Assembly: GCA_963792175.1 (NCBI GenBank)
Contig: CAWBVG010000035.1
Span: forward strand, 124,001-188,000
From: CAWBVG01 sp963792175
Lineage (GTDB): Bacteria > Acidobacteriota > Vicinamibacteria > Vicinamibacterales > CAVVIG01
Direction: 5' to 3'
DNA length: 64,000 nt
The translations under genes and the position numbers were made by a program. The notes under the pieces were generated by a model. The model had not been told where the DNA came from, searched no databases, and was given only the letters and a program-made list of their open reading frames with translations. Positions 17,077 through 25,179 of this stretch are shown here, in pieces. Position 1 is the stretch's first letter, and every line of letters starts with the position of its first letter.

Positions 17077-18562
17077 ATGGGGTTTTCCGGCATCGACTAC
17101 GTCGTCCTCGGCGGCTTATCTCGTCGGCATCACGATCTTCGGCAGCCGTACTTCCGCCATTCACACCGCTCCGTCAAGCGACTATTTCCTCGGCGGTCGT
17201 CAGACGCCGTGGGTGGCCATCGGTCTCTCGATCGTGGCCACGGAAACCAGCACGCTGACGTTGATCGGCGTGCCTGCGCTCGCCTACACCGCGTACACAC
17301 GGCCGGAGCAAGGTGGCAGCTTCACGTACCTCCAGCTCGTCGCCGGCTACGTCGTTGCCGCTTCGTGATCAGCGCGCTGCTTCATCCCCGCATACTTTCC
17401 GGGCGAGATGCTCACGGCCTACGAGCTGCTGCAGCAACGCTTCGGCCCGCGCGTCAAGAATTTTGCGGCGTCATTTTTCTGGTCATGCGGGCGCTCGCGG
17501 AAGGCGTCCGCGTGTTTGCGGCATCGCTGGTCATTGGCGGCAGTTGTCGGTGCGAGCGTGCCCGCGCTCCCCCACCTGTGGCTGTGGTCGATCGTGATTG
17601 TCGGCGTCCTGACGCTGGTCTACACGTTCGAAGGCGGCATCGCGGCGGTGATCTGGACTGATCTCGTCCAGTTGGTCATCTACATCGCCGGATCGCTGCT
17701 GGCCGTCATTCATGCTGCTGACGCTCGTGCCGGGCGGCTGGCCGGCCATCGTTGCCGACGCCCGTGCGGCGGGCAAGCTCCAACTCGTGTCATGGTCCTG
17801 GGACCTGACCGTGCCGTATACGTTCTGGGCCGGTATGATTGGCGGCTCGTTTTTTGACAATGGCGTCGCACGGCACCGATCAGTGTCTGGTGCAGCGTTT
17901 GCTGACCTGCCGCGATCGGACGCGAGAGCGGCGCTGGCGCTGATTCTGTAGGGCGTTCGTCGTCTTTGCGCAGTTCGCCCTCTTCCTGACTATCGGCGTC
18001 ATGCTGTCACGCGTATTACTCGACCCACCCGCTGCCGCCCGCTGGCGCGAACGACGAGATGTTGCCCGCTTTCATCGTCACCGCAGCCTTCCCACGGGGT
18101 CGCAGGGCTGCATCATCGCGGCGATCTTTGCCGCGGCGATGTCGAATTTGAGTGGCTCGCTGAACTCCTTGGCGTCGACGACCGTTCTGGATTTCTATCA
18201 GCCTCTGGCCAAAGGTCGCTCGAGCCGACGCGCGGACTACTGATGACGCTCTCGCTGGCTCACTGCAGCGTGGGGCATCGTGCACATCCTGATCGCGGTG
18301 CTCGCGCGCGGATGGGGTCGGTGTTCACGGTGGGTCTTGCGATCGCGTCGGTCGTGTACGGACCGATGCTCGGTGCATTTCTGCTCGGAGTTGCTGACCA
18401 TCAGGCACGACCGAACGCGGTGTGATGGCGGGCATAGGAGTGTCCCTGGTGGCGATGATCGCGGTTCGAGTGTTCACGCCGCTCGCCTGGACGTGGTACG
18501 TCCTGTGCGGCACCGCGATCTGCGTGGCCTGCGGCCTGGTGGTCAGCCGTGTCGATCGTTGA
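17077..18562 (+). pseudogene. Sodium:solute symporter (SSS family), heavily frameshifted
   Basis: Translating in shifting frames recovers a symporter: SGIDYVVLG, then YLVGITIFGSR, SSDYFLGGRQTPWVAIG, VATETSTLTLIGVPALAY, GEMLTAYELLQQRFGPRVKNF, TFEGGIAAVIWTDLVQLVIY, GCIIAAIFAAAMSNLSGSLN and a last helix ending VSRVDR-stop. These are SSS motifs in the right order. I count roughly ten frame breaks in 1.5 kb, against one to three in other broken genes here. It is therefore either a decaying pseudogene or a patch of very poor sequence. The stop overlaps the start of the serine hydrolase, so it was part of the amino-sugar operon. An intact paralogue lies at 19680. Confidence 0.75.
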
Positions 18563-19607
18563 GGCGAGGCGGCTGGTCGAAGCCGCTGATCGCCGCAGGA
18601 GTGTTCCCAGCCGCCGCGATCGACGTCGGGTCGAGTGCCGGCGCGCTCTGGCAGGATGCGCTGGGAATGCTGACCTTGGATCCACCTGCGGCCGCAACAA
18701 TCGACACGCCGTTCGACTTGGCCTCGCTGACCAAGGTTCTGGCCACCACGACGATCGTGATGCAGTTGATGGCCACGGGCCGTCTGCGGCTCGACGATCG
18801 CGTCGCCGCGTTCTTCGAGGATTGGCGTGGCGCCGATCGCGGGTCGGTGACGGTCCGCGATCTGCTGGAGCATGCGTCAGGGCTTCCGGCGCGGCTGGTC
18901 GATCCGCCGCCGGCGACCCGGCGCGAATTCGAGTACGAAATCTGCCGCATCGCGCTCGAGTACGAGCCTCGGACGCGGTCGATTTACAGCGACCTCGGGT
19001 TCATTCTGCTCGGTTTCATCGCCGAACAGCGCGGCGCCGCGACGCTTTCACAGCAGTTCGCGGACGTGATGGTCGCGGCGTTAGCCGGACCAACCCGCTC
19101 ACGTTTGAGCTCGACGCCGATCTCCGCCGCCGCGCCGCGCCGACGTTGGCGATGGACGACGACGCGCGGCGCGGACGCACACTGACCGGCGAGGTCCACG
19201 ACAACTATGCGGCGGCGCTCGGCGGCGCGGCCGGCCACGCCGGCCTGTTCGGCACCGCGCCGGCGGTCGGACACTTCGCGCGGCTCGTGCTTGCGGCCGC
19301 CCGCGGCGACGAACGGCTGGCGGCGCCATTCACGCCGGCGCTGGTGCGCGCGTTCACGACGAAGAGCGCTGTGCCGGCGAGCTCGCGCGCGCTCGGCTGG
19401 GATACCATGCTGCCCTCTTCGTCCTGCGGCGGCCGCATGTCGGCGGCGGCCTTCGGTCACGTGGGCTTTACCGGCACATCTCTCTGGATCGATCCCGGAC
19501 GGGATCGGTACTTCGTGCTGCTGACCAACCGCGCGGCAGGTGGCGGCACGCTCGACGCGATGCGCATGGTCCGGCGGGCGTTTCACGATGCCCTCGGTGA
19601 TGTCTAA
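18549..19607 (+). CDS. Serine hydrolase of the beta-lactamase/PBP fold (two frameshifts)
   Basis: About 352 residues starting at GTG 18549, inside the end of the symporter. Restoring the frame near 18589 (extra T) and 19085 joins VSIVEARRLVEAA to IAAGVFPAAAIDVG, then the catalytic SLTK tetrad (FDLASLTKVLATT), a YSD in place of the usual YxN (IYSDLGFILLG), and HVGFTGTSLWIDP in place of KTG. This is the class C beta-lactamase/esterase family. Beside murQ and two symporters it may trim peptides or muropeptides, but antibiotic hydrolysis cannot be excluded. No signal peptide is obvious. Confidence 0.75.
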   Translation: MSIVEARRLVEAADRRRSVPSRRDRRRVECRRALAGCAGNADLGSTCGRNNRHAVRLGLADQGSGHHDDRDAVDGHGPSAARRSRRRVLRGLAWRRSRVGDGPRSAGACVRASGAAGRSAAGDPARIRVRNLPHRARVRASDAVDLQRPRVHSARFHRRTARRRDAFTAVRGRDGRGVSRTNPLTFELDADLRRRAAPTLAMDDDARRGRTLTGEVHDNYAAALGGAAGHAGLFGTAPAVGHFARLVLAAARGDERLAAPFTPALVRAFTTKSAVPASSRALGWDTMLPSSSCGGRMSAAAFGHVGFTGTSLWIDPGRDRYFVLLTNRAAGGGTLDAMRMVRRAFHDALGDV

Positions 19608-19672
19608 CCGCGGAGCGCGCGGAGCTCGCAGAGAAATGATGTTCTCTGCGTGCTCTGCGCCTCGCGCGGTTT
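19608..19672. repeat. Palindrome built from CGCAGAG/CTCTGCG words
   Basis: Left arm 19608-19635 (CGCGGAG, GCGGAG, CGCAGAG words) pairs with right arm 19641-19670 (TTCTCTGCG, GCTCTGCG, CCTCGCG) around the loop ATGATG. It occupies nearly the whole gap between the serine hydrolase stop and the symporter start at 19680. Confidence 0.75.
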
Positions 19673-19679
19673 CGCTCTT

Positions 19680-21425
19680 ATGACACTGACGCTGCTCGAC
19701 TGGCTGGTCATCGCCGCCTATTTCGCGCTCAACCTGGCGATCGGGCTGTACTACGCGCGGCGCGCCCGCGGCAGCACGGCGGAGTTCTTTCTCTCGGGCC
19801 GCGACGTCCCCTGGTGGCTCGCCGGCACGTCGATGGTGGCCACGACCTTTGCCGCCGACACGCCGCTGCTGGTCACCGGGATCGTCGCGCGCTATGGCAT
19901 TGCCGGCAACTGGCTGTGGTGGAACATGGTCGCGAGCGGCATGCTCACGGTGTTCTTCTACGCGCGCCTGTGGCGTCGCGCCGGCGTGATGACCGACGTC
20001 GAGTTCGCGGAGGTCCGCTACGCTGGCCGGCCGGCCGCGTTCCTCCGCGGTTTCCGGGCGCTCTATCTCGGTCTCCCGATCAACTGCATCGTCATCGGCT
20101 GGGTCAACCTGGCGATGATGAAGATCCTCCAGGTGACGCTCGGGCTCGACCCGACGCGCGCGCTGTGGGCACTGCTGGCGCTGCTGGCGTTCACGGCGTT
20201 CTACACCACCATCGCGGGACTGTGGGGCGTGCTGCTCACCGACCTCGTGCAGTTCGTGCTGAAGATGGGCATGGTCGTCGCGCTCGCCTACTACGCGGTG
20301 CGCGCCGTCGGCGGACTCTCGGCGCTCGAGGAAAAGGTGCGCGCGCTCGACGCCGCGGCCGGCAGCGGCTCGCGGCTCGCGTTCTTTCCGGCGGCCGGGT
20401 CGGCGTGGATGCCGGCCATTACCTTGTTCGTCTACCTCGGCGTGATCTGGTGGGCGAGCTGGTATCCGGGCGCCGAGCCGGGTGGCGGCGGCTACGTCGC
20501 CCAGCGGATCTTCGCGGCGCGCGACGAGCGCCAGGGCATGTTCGCGACCCTGTGGTTCAAGATCGCGCACTACGCGGTCCGGCCGTGGCCGTGGATTCTG
20601 ACGGCGCTCGCCTCGATCGTGCTCTACCCCACTCTCGTCGACAAGGAATCAGGCTACGTCCGCACGCTCATGGACCCGCAGGTCTTTCCACCCTCGCTGC
20701 GCGGAATCATGATGGCGGCATTCGCGGCCGCCTACATGTCGACGATCGGGACGCAGCTCAATTGGGGCGCGTCGTACGTTGTCAACGACTTCTACCGGCG
20801 ATTCGTACGGCCGGCCGCGAACGAACGCGAGTACGTCGTCGTCTCGCAGGCGGTGACGGTGTTGCTGATGGTGATCTCGATCTACGTCACGCTGCATCTG
20901 GCGTCGATCGAACAGGCGTGGAAGCTGCTGATCGTCACCGGCGCCGGCACCGGCACGGTGCTGCTCCTCCGCTGGTTCTGGTGGCGGATCAACGCGTGGT
21001 CGGAGGTGTCCGCGATGGCTATCGCGGCGGCGGTCTCGCTGTACCTGCAGCTCGTGTTGAAGTGGGACAGCGATCAGCCGCGCGATTTCGCGTACATCAT
21101 GCTCGTCACCGTGTCGCTGACGACGATCGGATGGTTAGCGGTCACCTGGATGACGGCACCTGAACCCGAGGCCACGCTGCACGCGTTCTATCGCCGCGTG
21201 CGGCCACATGGACCGGGATGGAAAACAGTTGCTGCCGCGGTCGGCATTCCGCCGGCATCGCCGTCACTTGGACGCGAGGTGCTGAATGCCTGCCTGGGCT
21301 GCGTGCTCGTCTACGCGGCGCTTTTCGGCGTCGGTTATCTGCTGCTGCGCAGCGCAGCGGTCGGCATCGGTCTGCTCGTCATTTCTGCACTCGCCGCCGT
21401 AGCGATCGCGCGGAACCTCCGATAA
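19680..21425 (+). CDS. Sodium:solute symporter (SSS family)
   Basis: 581 residues from ATG 19680 (MTLTLLDWLVIAAYFALNL), with about 13-14 hydrophobic segments. SSS features: STAEFFLSGRDVPWWLAGTSMVATTFAADTPLLVTG in the first helices, YTTIAGLWGVLLTDLVQF, and MMAAFAAAYMSTIGTQLNWGASYVVNDFY, which holds the second sodium-site Ser/Thr region. Substrate unknown; the position beside murQ, nagB and the sugar kinase suggests an amino sugar or muropeptide. Intact, unlike its upstream paralogue. Confidence 0.88.
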   Translation: MTLTLLDWLVIAAYFALNLAIGLYYARRARGSTAEFFLSGRDVPWWLAGTSMVATTFAADTPLLVTGIVARYGIAGNWLWWNMVASGMLTVFFYARLWRRAGVMTDVEFAEVRYAGRPAAFLRGFRALYLGLPINCIVIGWVNLAMMKILQVTLGLDPTRALWALLALLAFTAFYTTIAGLWGVLLTDLVQFVLKMGMVVALAYYAVRAVGGLSALEEKVRALDAAAGSGSRLAFFPAAGSAWMPAITLFVYLGVIWWASWYPGAEPGGGGYVAQRIFAARDERQGMFATLWFKIAHYAVRPWPWILTALASIVLYPTLVDKESGYVRTLMDPQVFPPSLRGIMMAAFAAAYMSTIGTQLNWGASYVVNDFYRRFVRPAANEREYVVVSQAVTVLLMVISIYVTLHLASIEQAWKLLIVTGAGTGTVLLLRWFWWRINAWSEVSAMAIAAAVSLYLQLVLKWDSDQPRDFAYIMLVTVSLTTIGWLAVTWMTAPEPEATLHAFYRRVRPHGPGWKTVAAAVGIPPASPSLGREVLNACLGCVLVYAALFGVGYLLLRSAAVGIGLLVISALAAVAIARNLR

Positions 21426-21502
21426 AGAACGAGGACACAGAGGGGACATCAGGAGCCGGCGCGCCGACGCGTCGGCCAGGGACACCGTCCCGACGTCCAA
21501 AC

Positions 21503-22351
21503 TCAGAAGCGGCCGCGAGGTGTGCTCGGGGTCACCGGCTGGATAGGCGTCGCTCCTCGGGGGAATCCGCCCGGCTGGGGGCCAAAGCCGCCCGGCCGGG
21601 CCGTCTGACGCCGGGGCCGTTTTGACGCCCGGGACCGGTTGGTCCGCCACGATTGGGTGGACCACTTCGCCCGCCGACGCCGCCCGCGCCGGCGGGCGTG
21701 GTGCCGCGGCCGCCGGGACCCGCTCCCCCAGGGGCCGCGCCCGCGCCGGGCGCCTGTTGCTGCTGGACGTAGACGAACGCCCACTCGTTGTAGTGAGAAC
21801 GGCCGTTGTAGATGCGAATAGATTGGTCCTTGCTCTTGCTGGCGACGCCGCTGATGCCTCCGATGGTGCCGGCGCTCGGCGTCCCGAACGGCGTCGCGGA
21901 CCCACGCCCACCCACGCCTTGCGGCGTGCTCGACGCGTTGCTGCCGGGCGTCGACAGGAGACGATCCCCGCCCGTCCGGGGCTGTTTGTCCACCGCGTCC
22001 GCCCGGCTGGCTGTCGCGGCCGGACGTCCCGGCACCGGCGGCAGCGCCTACGGGCAACGGCACGAAATCGTCGTTCGTGATCGGGTCCTTGTACTTCTTG
22101 CGCAGATACCGCTCGCGCACCAGCAGATCGATGTTCGGCGGGTACGCGTTGGCGGTCTTGCGCTGGAACAGCGCGATCGCGTGGACGTACTGCATCCCAC
22201 GGAAGACCAGCTCCTCTTCTTTTTCGCGCTGCGCGGTGTGTTTCCAGACCGGCATGGCGATCGTGAGCATGATGGCCATGATGCTCATGGCGACCAGCAG
22301 CACCGCCATCGCGTATCCGTGCTGGCTTCGCGCTTGACCCGCTAACTTCAT
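21503..22351 (-). CDS. Pseudopilin-like type II secretion protein with Pro/Gly-rich tail (compensating frameshifts)
   Basis: Starts at ATG 22351 with QHGYAMAVLLVAMSIMAIMLTIAMPVWKH, an N-terminal methylation-type helix that lacks the usual GF-T-x-x-E. Then come KEEELVFRGMQYVHAIALFQRK and YPPNIDLLVRERYLRKKYKDPITNDDF, typical of acidobacterial GspG-like proteins. After a frame change near 22030 it reads SIRIYNGRSHYNEWAFVYVQQQQ and a Gly/Pro-rich tail. A second change near 21610 would give an end PRGATPIQPVTPSTPRGRF. Total about 282 residues. It belongs functionally to the secretion operon, but the oppositely oriented PKD gene separates them. Its start overlaps that gene's 5' end. Confidence 0.7.
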   Translation of the reverse strand: MKLAGQARSQHGYAMAVLLVAMSIMAIMLTIAMPVWKHTAQREKEEELVFRGMQYVHAIALFQRKTANAYPPNIDLLVRERYLRKKYKDPITNDDFVPLPVGAAAGAGTSGRDSQPGGRGGQTAPDGRGSSPVDARQQRVEHAARRGWAWVRDAVRDAERRHHRRHQRRRQQEQGPIYSHLQRPFSLQRVGVRLRPAATGARRGRGPWGSGSRRPRHHARRRGRRRRAKWSTQSWRTNRSRASKRPRRQTARPGGFGPQPGGFPRGATPIQPVTPSTPRGRF

Positions 22352-22376
22352 GGGAACTAAGATGCTTACGGCCTCC

Positions 22377-23965
22377 ATGGTATCACGTCCCCTGCGTCGC
22401 TGGCTCGCGACCGCTGTCTTCGCCGGCCTCTCGTTGACTATCGGCGCCTGCCAGAAAGTGCCATTGCTGGCCCCGACCGGGTCCACGATCACGCTGACCG
22501 CGGGGAGCACGGCGCTGTCCGTGAACGGGACGACCGACATCATTGCCCAAGTCGTCGAAGCCGCTGGGACAGCACCCCAGGACGGCACGTCGGTGACCTT
22601 TACGACGACATTGGGGTCGATTGAGCCGTTGGAAGCGCGCACGAACGGCGGGCGCGTCACCGTCAAGTTCAGGGCAGGCACGGCGAACGGCACGGCGATC
22701 ATTACTGCCAGTTCCGGTGCCGCCAGCGCGAGCGGCCATCGAACGCGGCCAGAGTCGCAGTCGGAACCGCAGCCGTCGGGAGCGTGCGCGTCTCCGCAAA
22801 CCCGACACTGCTGCCGTCGTCGGGGGGCTTATCGACGATTACCAGCACGGTTATCGACATCAACGGCAATCCGCTCAGTTCTGCTCCGGTCACGTTCTCG
22901 ACGACTGCGGGAACGCTCGAGCAGGTCGCCGTTTCGACGGATGCAAGCGGCGTGGCGAGCGCTGTTCTCAGAACCACGACGGCCGCGACTGTCACGGTGG
23001 CGGTCGGCGCGCAGGCGGGTTCGAGCACCGGTGGAACGACTCCGCCCGCCGCAGGCGCCCCGGCGGCTCCGGCAACTCCGGCGACGACTGGAACCGCCAG
23101 CGGAAGCGTGACGGTGAACATCACCGGAACGCCGACGCTCCTCATCACCGCGCCGGCGGCGGGCCTGACAGCCGGCCTGCCAGCGGCGTTCACGTTCGCG
23201 GTGACGGCGGCGACCACCAACGGTAATCCGATCCGCGACGTTACCGTGGAGTGGGGTGACGGACAGAGCCAGAATCTTGGCGCGTCAACCGGTACGGTCA
23301 CCGTGTCGCACGTCTACCGCTCGTCAGGCAGCTTCGTCGTCATCGGCAGGGTGACGGACACCGCGGGCAACCAGGTGACGACGTCGACCTCGGTCACGGT
23401 GACGCCGCCGGCGCTGACCCTGACGATCACGCCGCCGAGCACGCTGCCGAGCGCGAACCTTCCGGCAACCTTCACGATCGCCGCGACGGCGCCTACCGGG
23501 GACTCTGTACGAAACGTGAATGTCGACTGGGGCGACGGTACGGCCTCGCAGGATCTTGGTGCGATTTCCGGCAACGTCAGCGTCAGCCACGTCTACAAGA
23601 GTGCTGGCACCTTCCCGATTAATGGGACGGTGACGGACGTCTTCGGCAACTCGTCGAAGGTCTCGACTTCGATCACCGTGATACCGGTGCCGAAGCCGAC
23701 CATCATCATCACGCCGTCGCCGGTGCCTGGAAAGGTGAACACCCAGACGACGCTGACGATCCAGGTGACGCTGCCGAGCGGCATCAGCGTGCAGGATCTC
23801 GCCATCAACTTCGGCGACGGTCAGCAGGCCGATCTCGGCGGCGCGACGTCCGCCGCGGTCCCGCACGTCTATACGACAACGGGCACGTTTACCGTCACGG
23901 TGACCGTCCTCGACACGGCGGGTCAGACGACGATCGGAACGGCGGCGATCTCGATCGGACCCTGA
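22377..23965 (+). CDS. Lipoprotein with Ig-like and three PKD domains (one frameshift)
   Basis: The N terminus is a lipoprotein signal ending SLTIGAC. I prefer ATG 22377; 22350 and 22362 also fit. Residues about 35-120 form an invasin/Big-type Ig domain (GTSVTFTTTLGSIEP). The frame shifts near 22735, then a second Big-like repeat (NPLSSAPVTFSTTAGTLEQ) leads to three PKD domains. Their repeated marks are VEWGDGQSQNLG, VDWGDGTASQDLG and INFGDGQQADLG, each followed by VSHVY or VPHVY. About 529 residues. It probably sits on the periplasmic or outer face of the envelope and may be an adhesion or scaffolding protein. A strong terminator follows. Confidence 0.8.
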
Positions 23966-23994
23966 TCACTCGCACGGCATTCGATGGACATGAA

Positions 23995-24025
23995 CAGCCG
24001 GGCAACTCGCCCGGCTGTTTTTTTT
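23995..24025 (+). terminator. Rho-independent terminator
   Basis: CAGCCGGGC, loop AACTC, GCCCGGCTG, then eight T residues. A perfect 9-bp stem 30 bases after the PKD lipoprotein stop. Confidence 0.93.
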
Positions 24026-24036
24026 AACGGGGATGT

Positions 24037-24124
24037 CGCGACCCTGAAAGGGGCCGGGCTACGCCAACTGCCGAAGCCGCGGCCCGCACCTGCAGTCGTA
24101 GCGCGGCCCTTTCAGGGCCGCGAC
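24037..24124. repeat. Inverted pair of hairpins with CTACG tails
   Basis: GTCGCGACCCTGAAAGGGG...GGGCTACG (24037-24063) is mirrored by CGTAGCGCGGCCC, TTTCAGGGCCGCGAC (24093-24122). Each arm is a CCCTGAAAGGG hairpin next to GCTACG, and the two arms can pair with each other. It lies in the gap between the PKD gene and the pseudopilin at 24205. The remaining bases to 24204 hold nothing I recognise. Confidence 0.7.
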
Positions 24125-24204
24125 CGCGCTTCAGATTGGCGGCGACGTCCGCGGTTCGGTTGTGGTCAGCGATCGTGTGCGGGATTGCAGTCGGAAGCGT
24201 GCGT

Positions 24205-24597
24205 CTACCACTCGGCGTACTTGCTGCCGTCGATTGCGGTGCCGTCCGAGCCGCTGTGGATGTTGTACACGCCTGGCTCGCCGGTCGGGTTACTCGGGTC
24301 GGAGGGTGCGGGCTCGGTCGTCCAGCTGTCTCGACTCTTTGTAAACGGATCTTCTGGCACCTGCCGCATGTAGCCGTCGGTTACCAGCGCGTCCAGCGTC
24401 GACGGATACTCGTTCTTGTCCGCGTAGTACTGATCGATCGCGTCGCGCATGCGGAACAGATCCTCTTTGAGGACCGCTTCGCGCGCATGGATCACGCTGT
24501 TCCGATACTGCGTCATCCCCATCGTCGCCAGAATCACGATCAGCGACAGCACGACCAGCAGCTCGATCATCGTGAAGCCGCGACTCGAAGCTCGCAT
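24205..24597 (-). CDS. Type II secretion pseudopilin GspG-like (last in operon)
   Basis: 130 residues starting MRASSRGFTMIELLVVLSLIVILATMG, a classic prepilin leader: short basic leader, cleavage after G, Glu at mature position 5, hydrophobic helix. Then AVLKEDLFRMRDAIDQYYADKNEYPSTLDALV and an end with GVYNIHSGSDGTAIDGSKYAEW, the GspG-type C-terminal loop. It would be processed by a GspO/PilD peptidase (not in window) and form the pseudopilus. Intact. The nearest upstream gene is another pseudopilin. Confidence 0.9.
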   Translation of the reverse strand: MRASSRGFTMIELLVVLSLIVILATMGMTQYRNSVIHAREAVLKEDLFRMRDAIDQYYADKNEYPSTLDALVTDGYMRQVPEDPFTKSRDSWTTEPAPSDPSNPTGEPGVYNIHSGSDGTAIDGSKYAEW

Positions 24598-24600
24598 CTG

Positions 24601-24699
24601 GTCATTGGGTAAATTGGTCATTGGGTAATTGGCACGCGCAGCGCGGCCGCGGACGCGACTGATATTCACCAATGCTCCAATTTCCCAATTCACCAATTT
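24601..24699. repeat. Palindrome built from ATTGGGTAA words
   Basis: Left arm 24601-24632 has CATTGGGTAA, ATTGGTCATTGGGTAATTGG; right arm 24667-24699 has CACCAATGCTCCAATTTCC, CAATTCACCAATTTC. A GC-rich spacer divides them. It fills the 107-base gap between the two pseudopilin genes and would form a long hairpin in the operon transcript. Confidence 0.8.
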
Positions 24700-24704
24700 C
24701 GCGC

Positions 24705-25179
24705 CTACCAGTCTCGATACTTGGTTCCGTCCAGCGCCGTGGCGTCGAACGTCGTGTAGACGTCGAACACGTTCTGGCCGCCCCAATGCGTGGAATCTGG
24801 CTTGTCCTGATACGACCGCAGGCCCCACTCGGTGTTGTGGGTCATCGGATCGACCGGAATGTGGCGAAGAAACTTCAGTTTGCGGCCGGTCGGATCGTTC
24901 GCGGCGGTGACGCCATCCACCAGCGTCTGAAGATCCGGCGGGTAGTTCTCGTTGCCGGGCTTGAGATCGAGCGCGCTGATGTTGCCGAGGTCGGCCTGGT
25001 CCTTGTACTTGTCGATCGCGGTGCGCATTTCCCGCAGCGCGCGCCGCAGCTCGCTCTCGCGGTGGCGCCTCGCGGCTGACCTTCGCCAGCGGCATGATCG
25101 CCGAGGCGAGGATCAGGATGATCGTCGAGACGACGAGCAGTTCGACGAACGTGTAGCCGCGTGCCCTGCCCAAGCTCAT
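24705..25179 (-). CDS. Type II secretion pseudopilin GspG-like (one frameshift)
   Basis: Starts MSLGRARGYTFVELLVVSTIILILASAIMPL, a prepilin leader with G/YTFVE at the cleavage site. One extra base near 25063 breaks the frame; after it comes RHRESELRRALREMRTAIDKYKDQAD, then NENYPPDLQTLVDGV, LKFLRHIPVDPMT and the end DVYTTFDATALDGTKYRDW. This is the GspG fold; about 157 residues once repaired. The start overlaps the secretin stop by 4 bases (ATGA), so translation is coupled. Confidence 0.85.
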
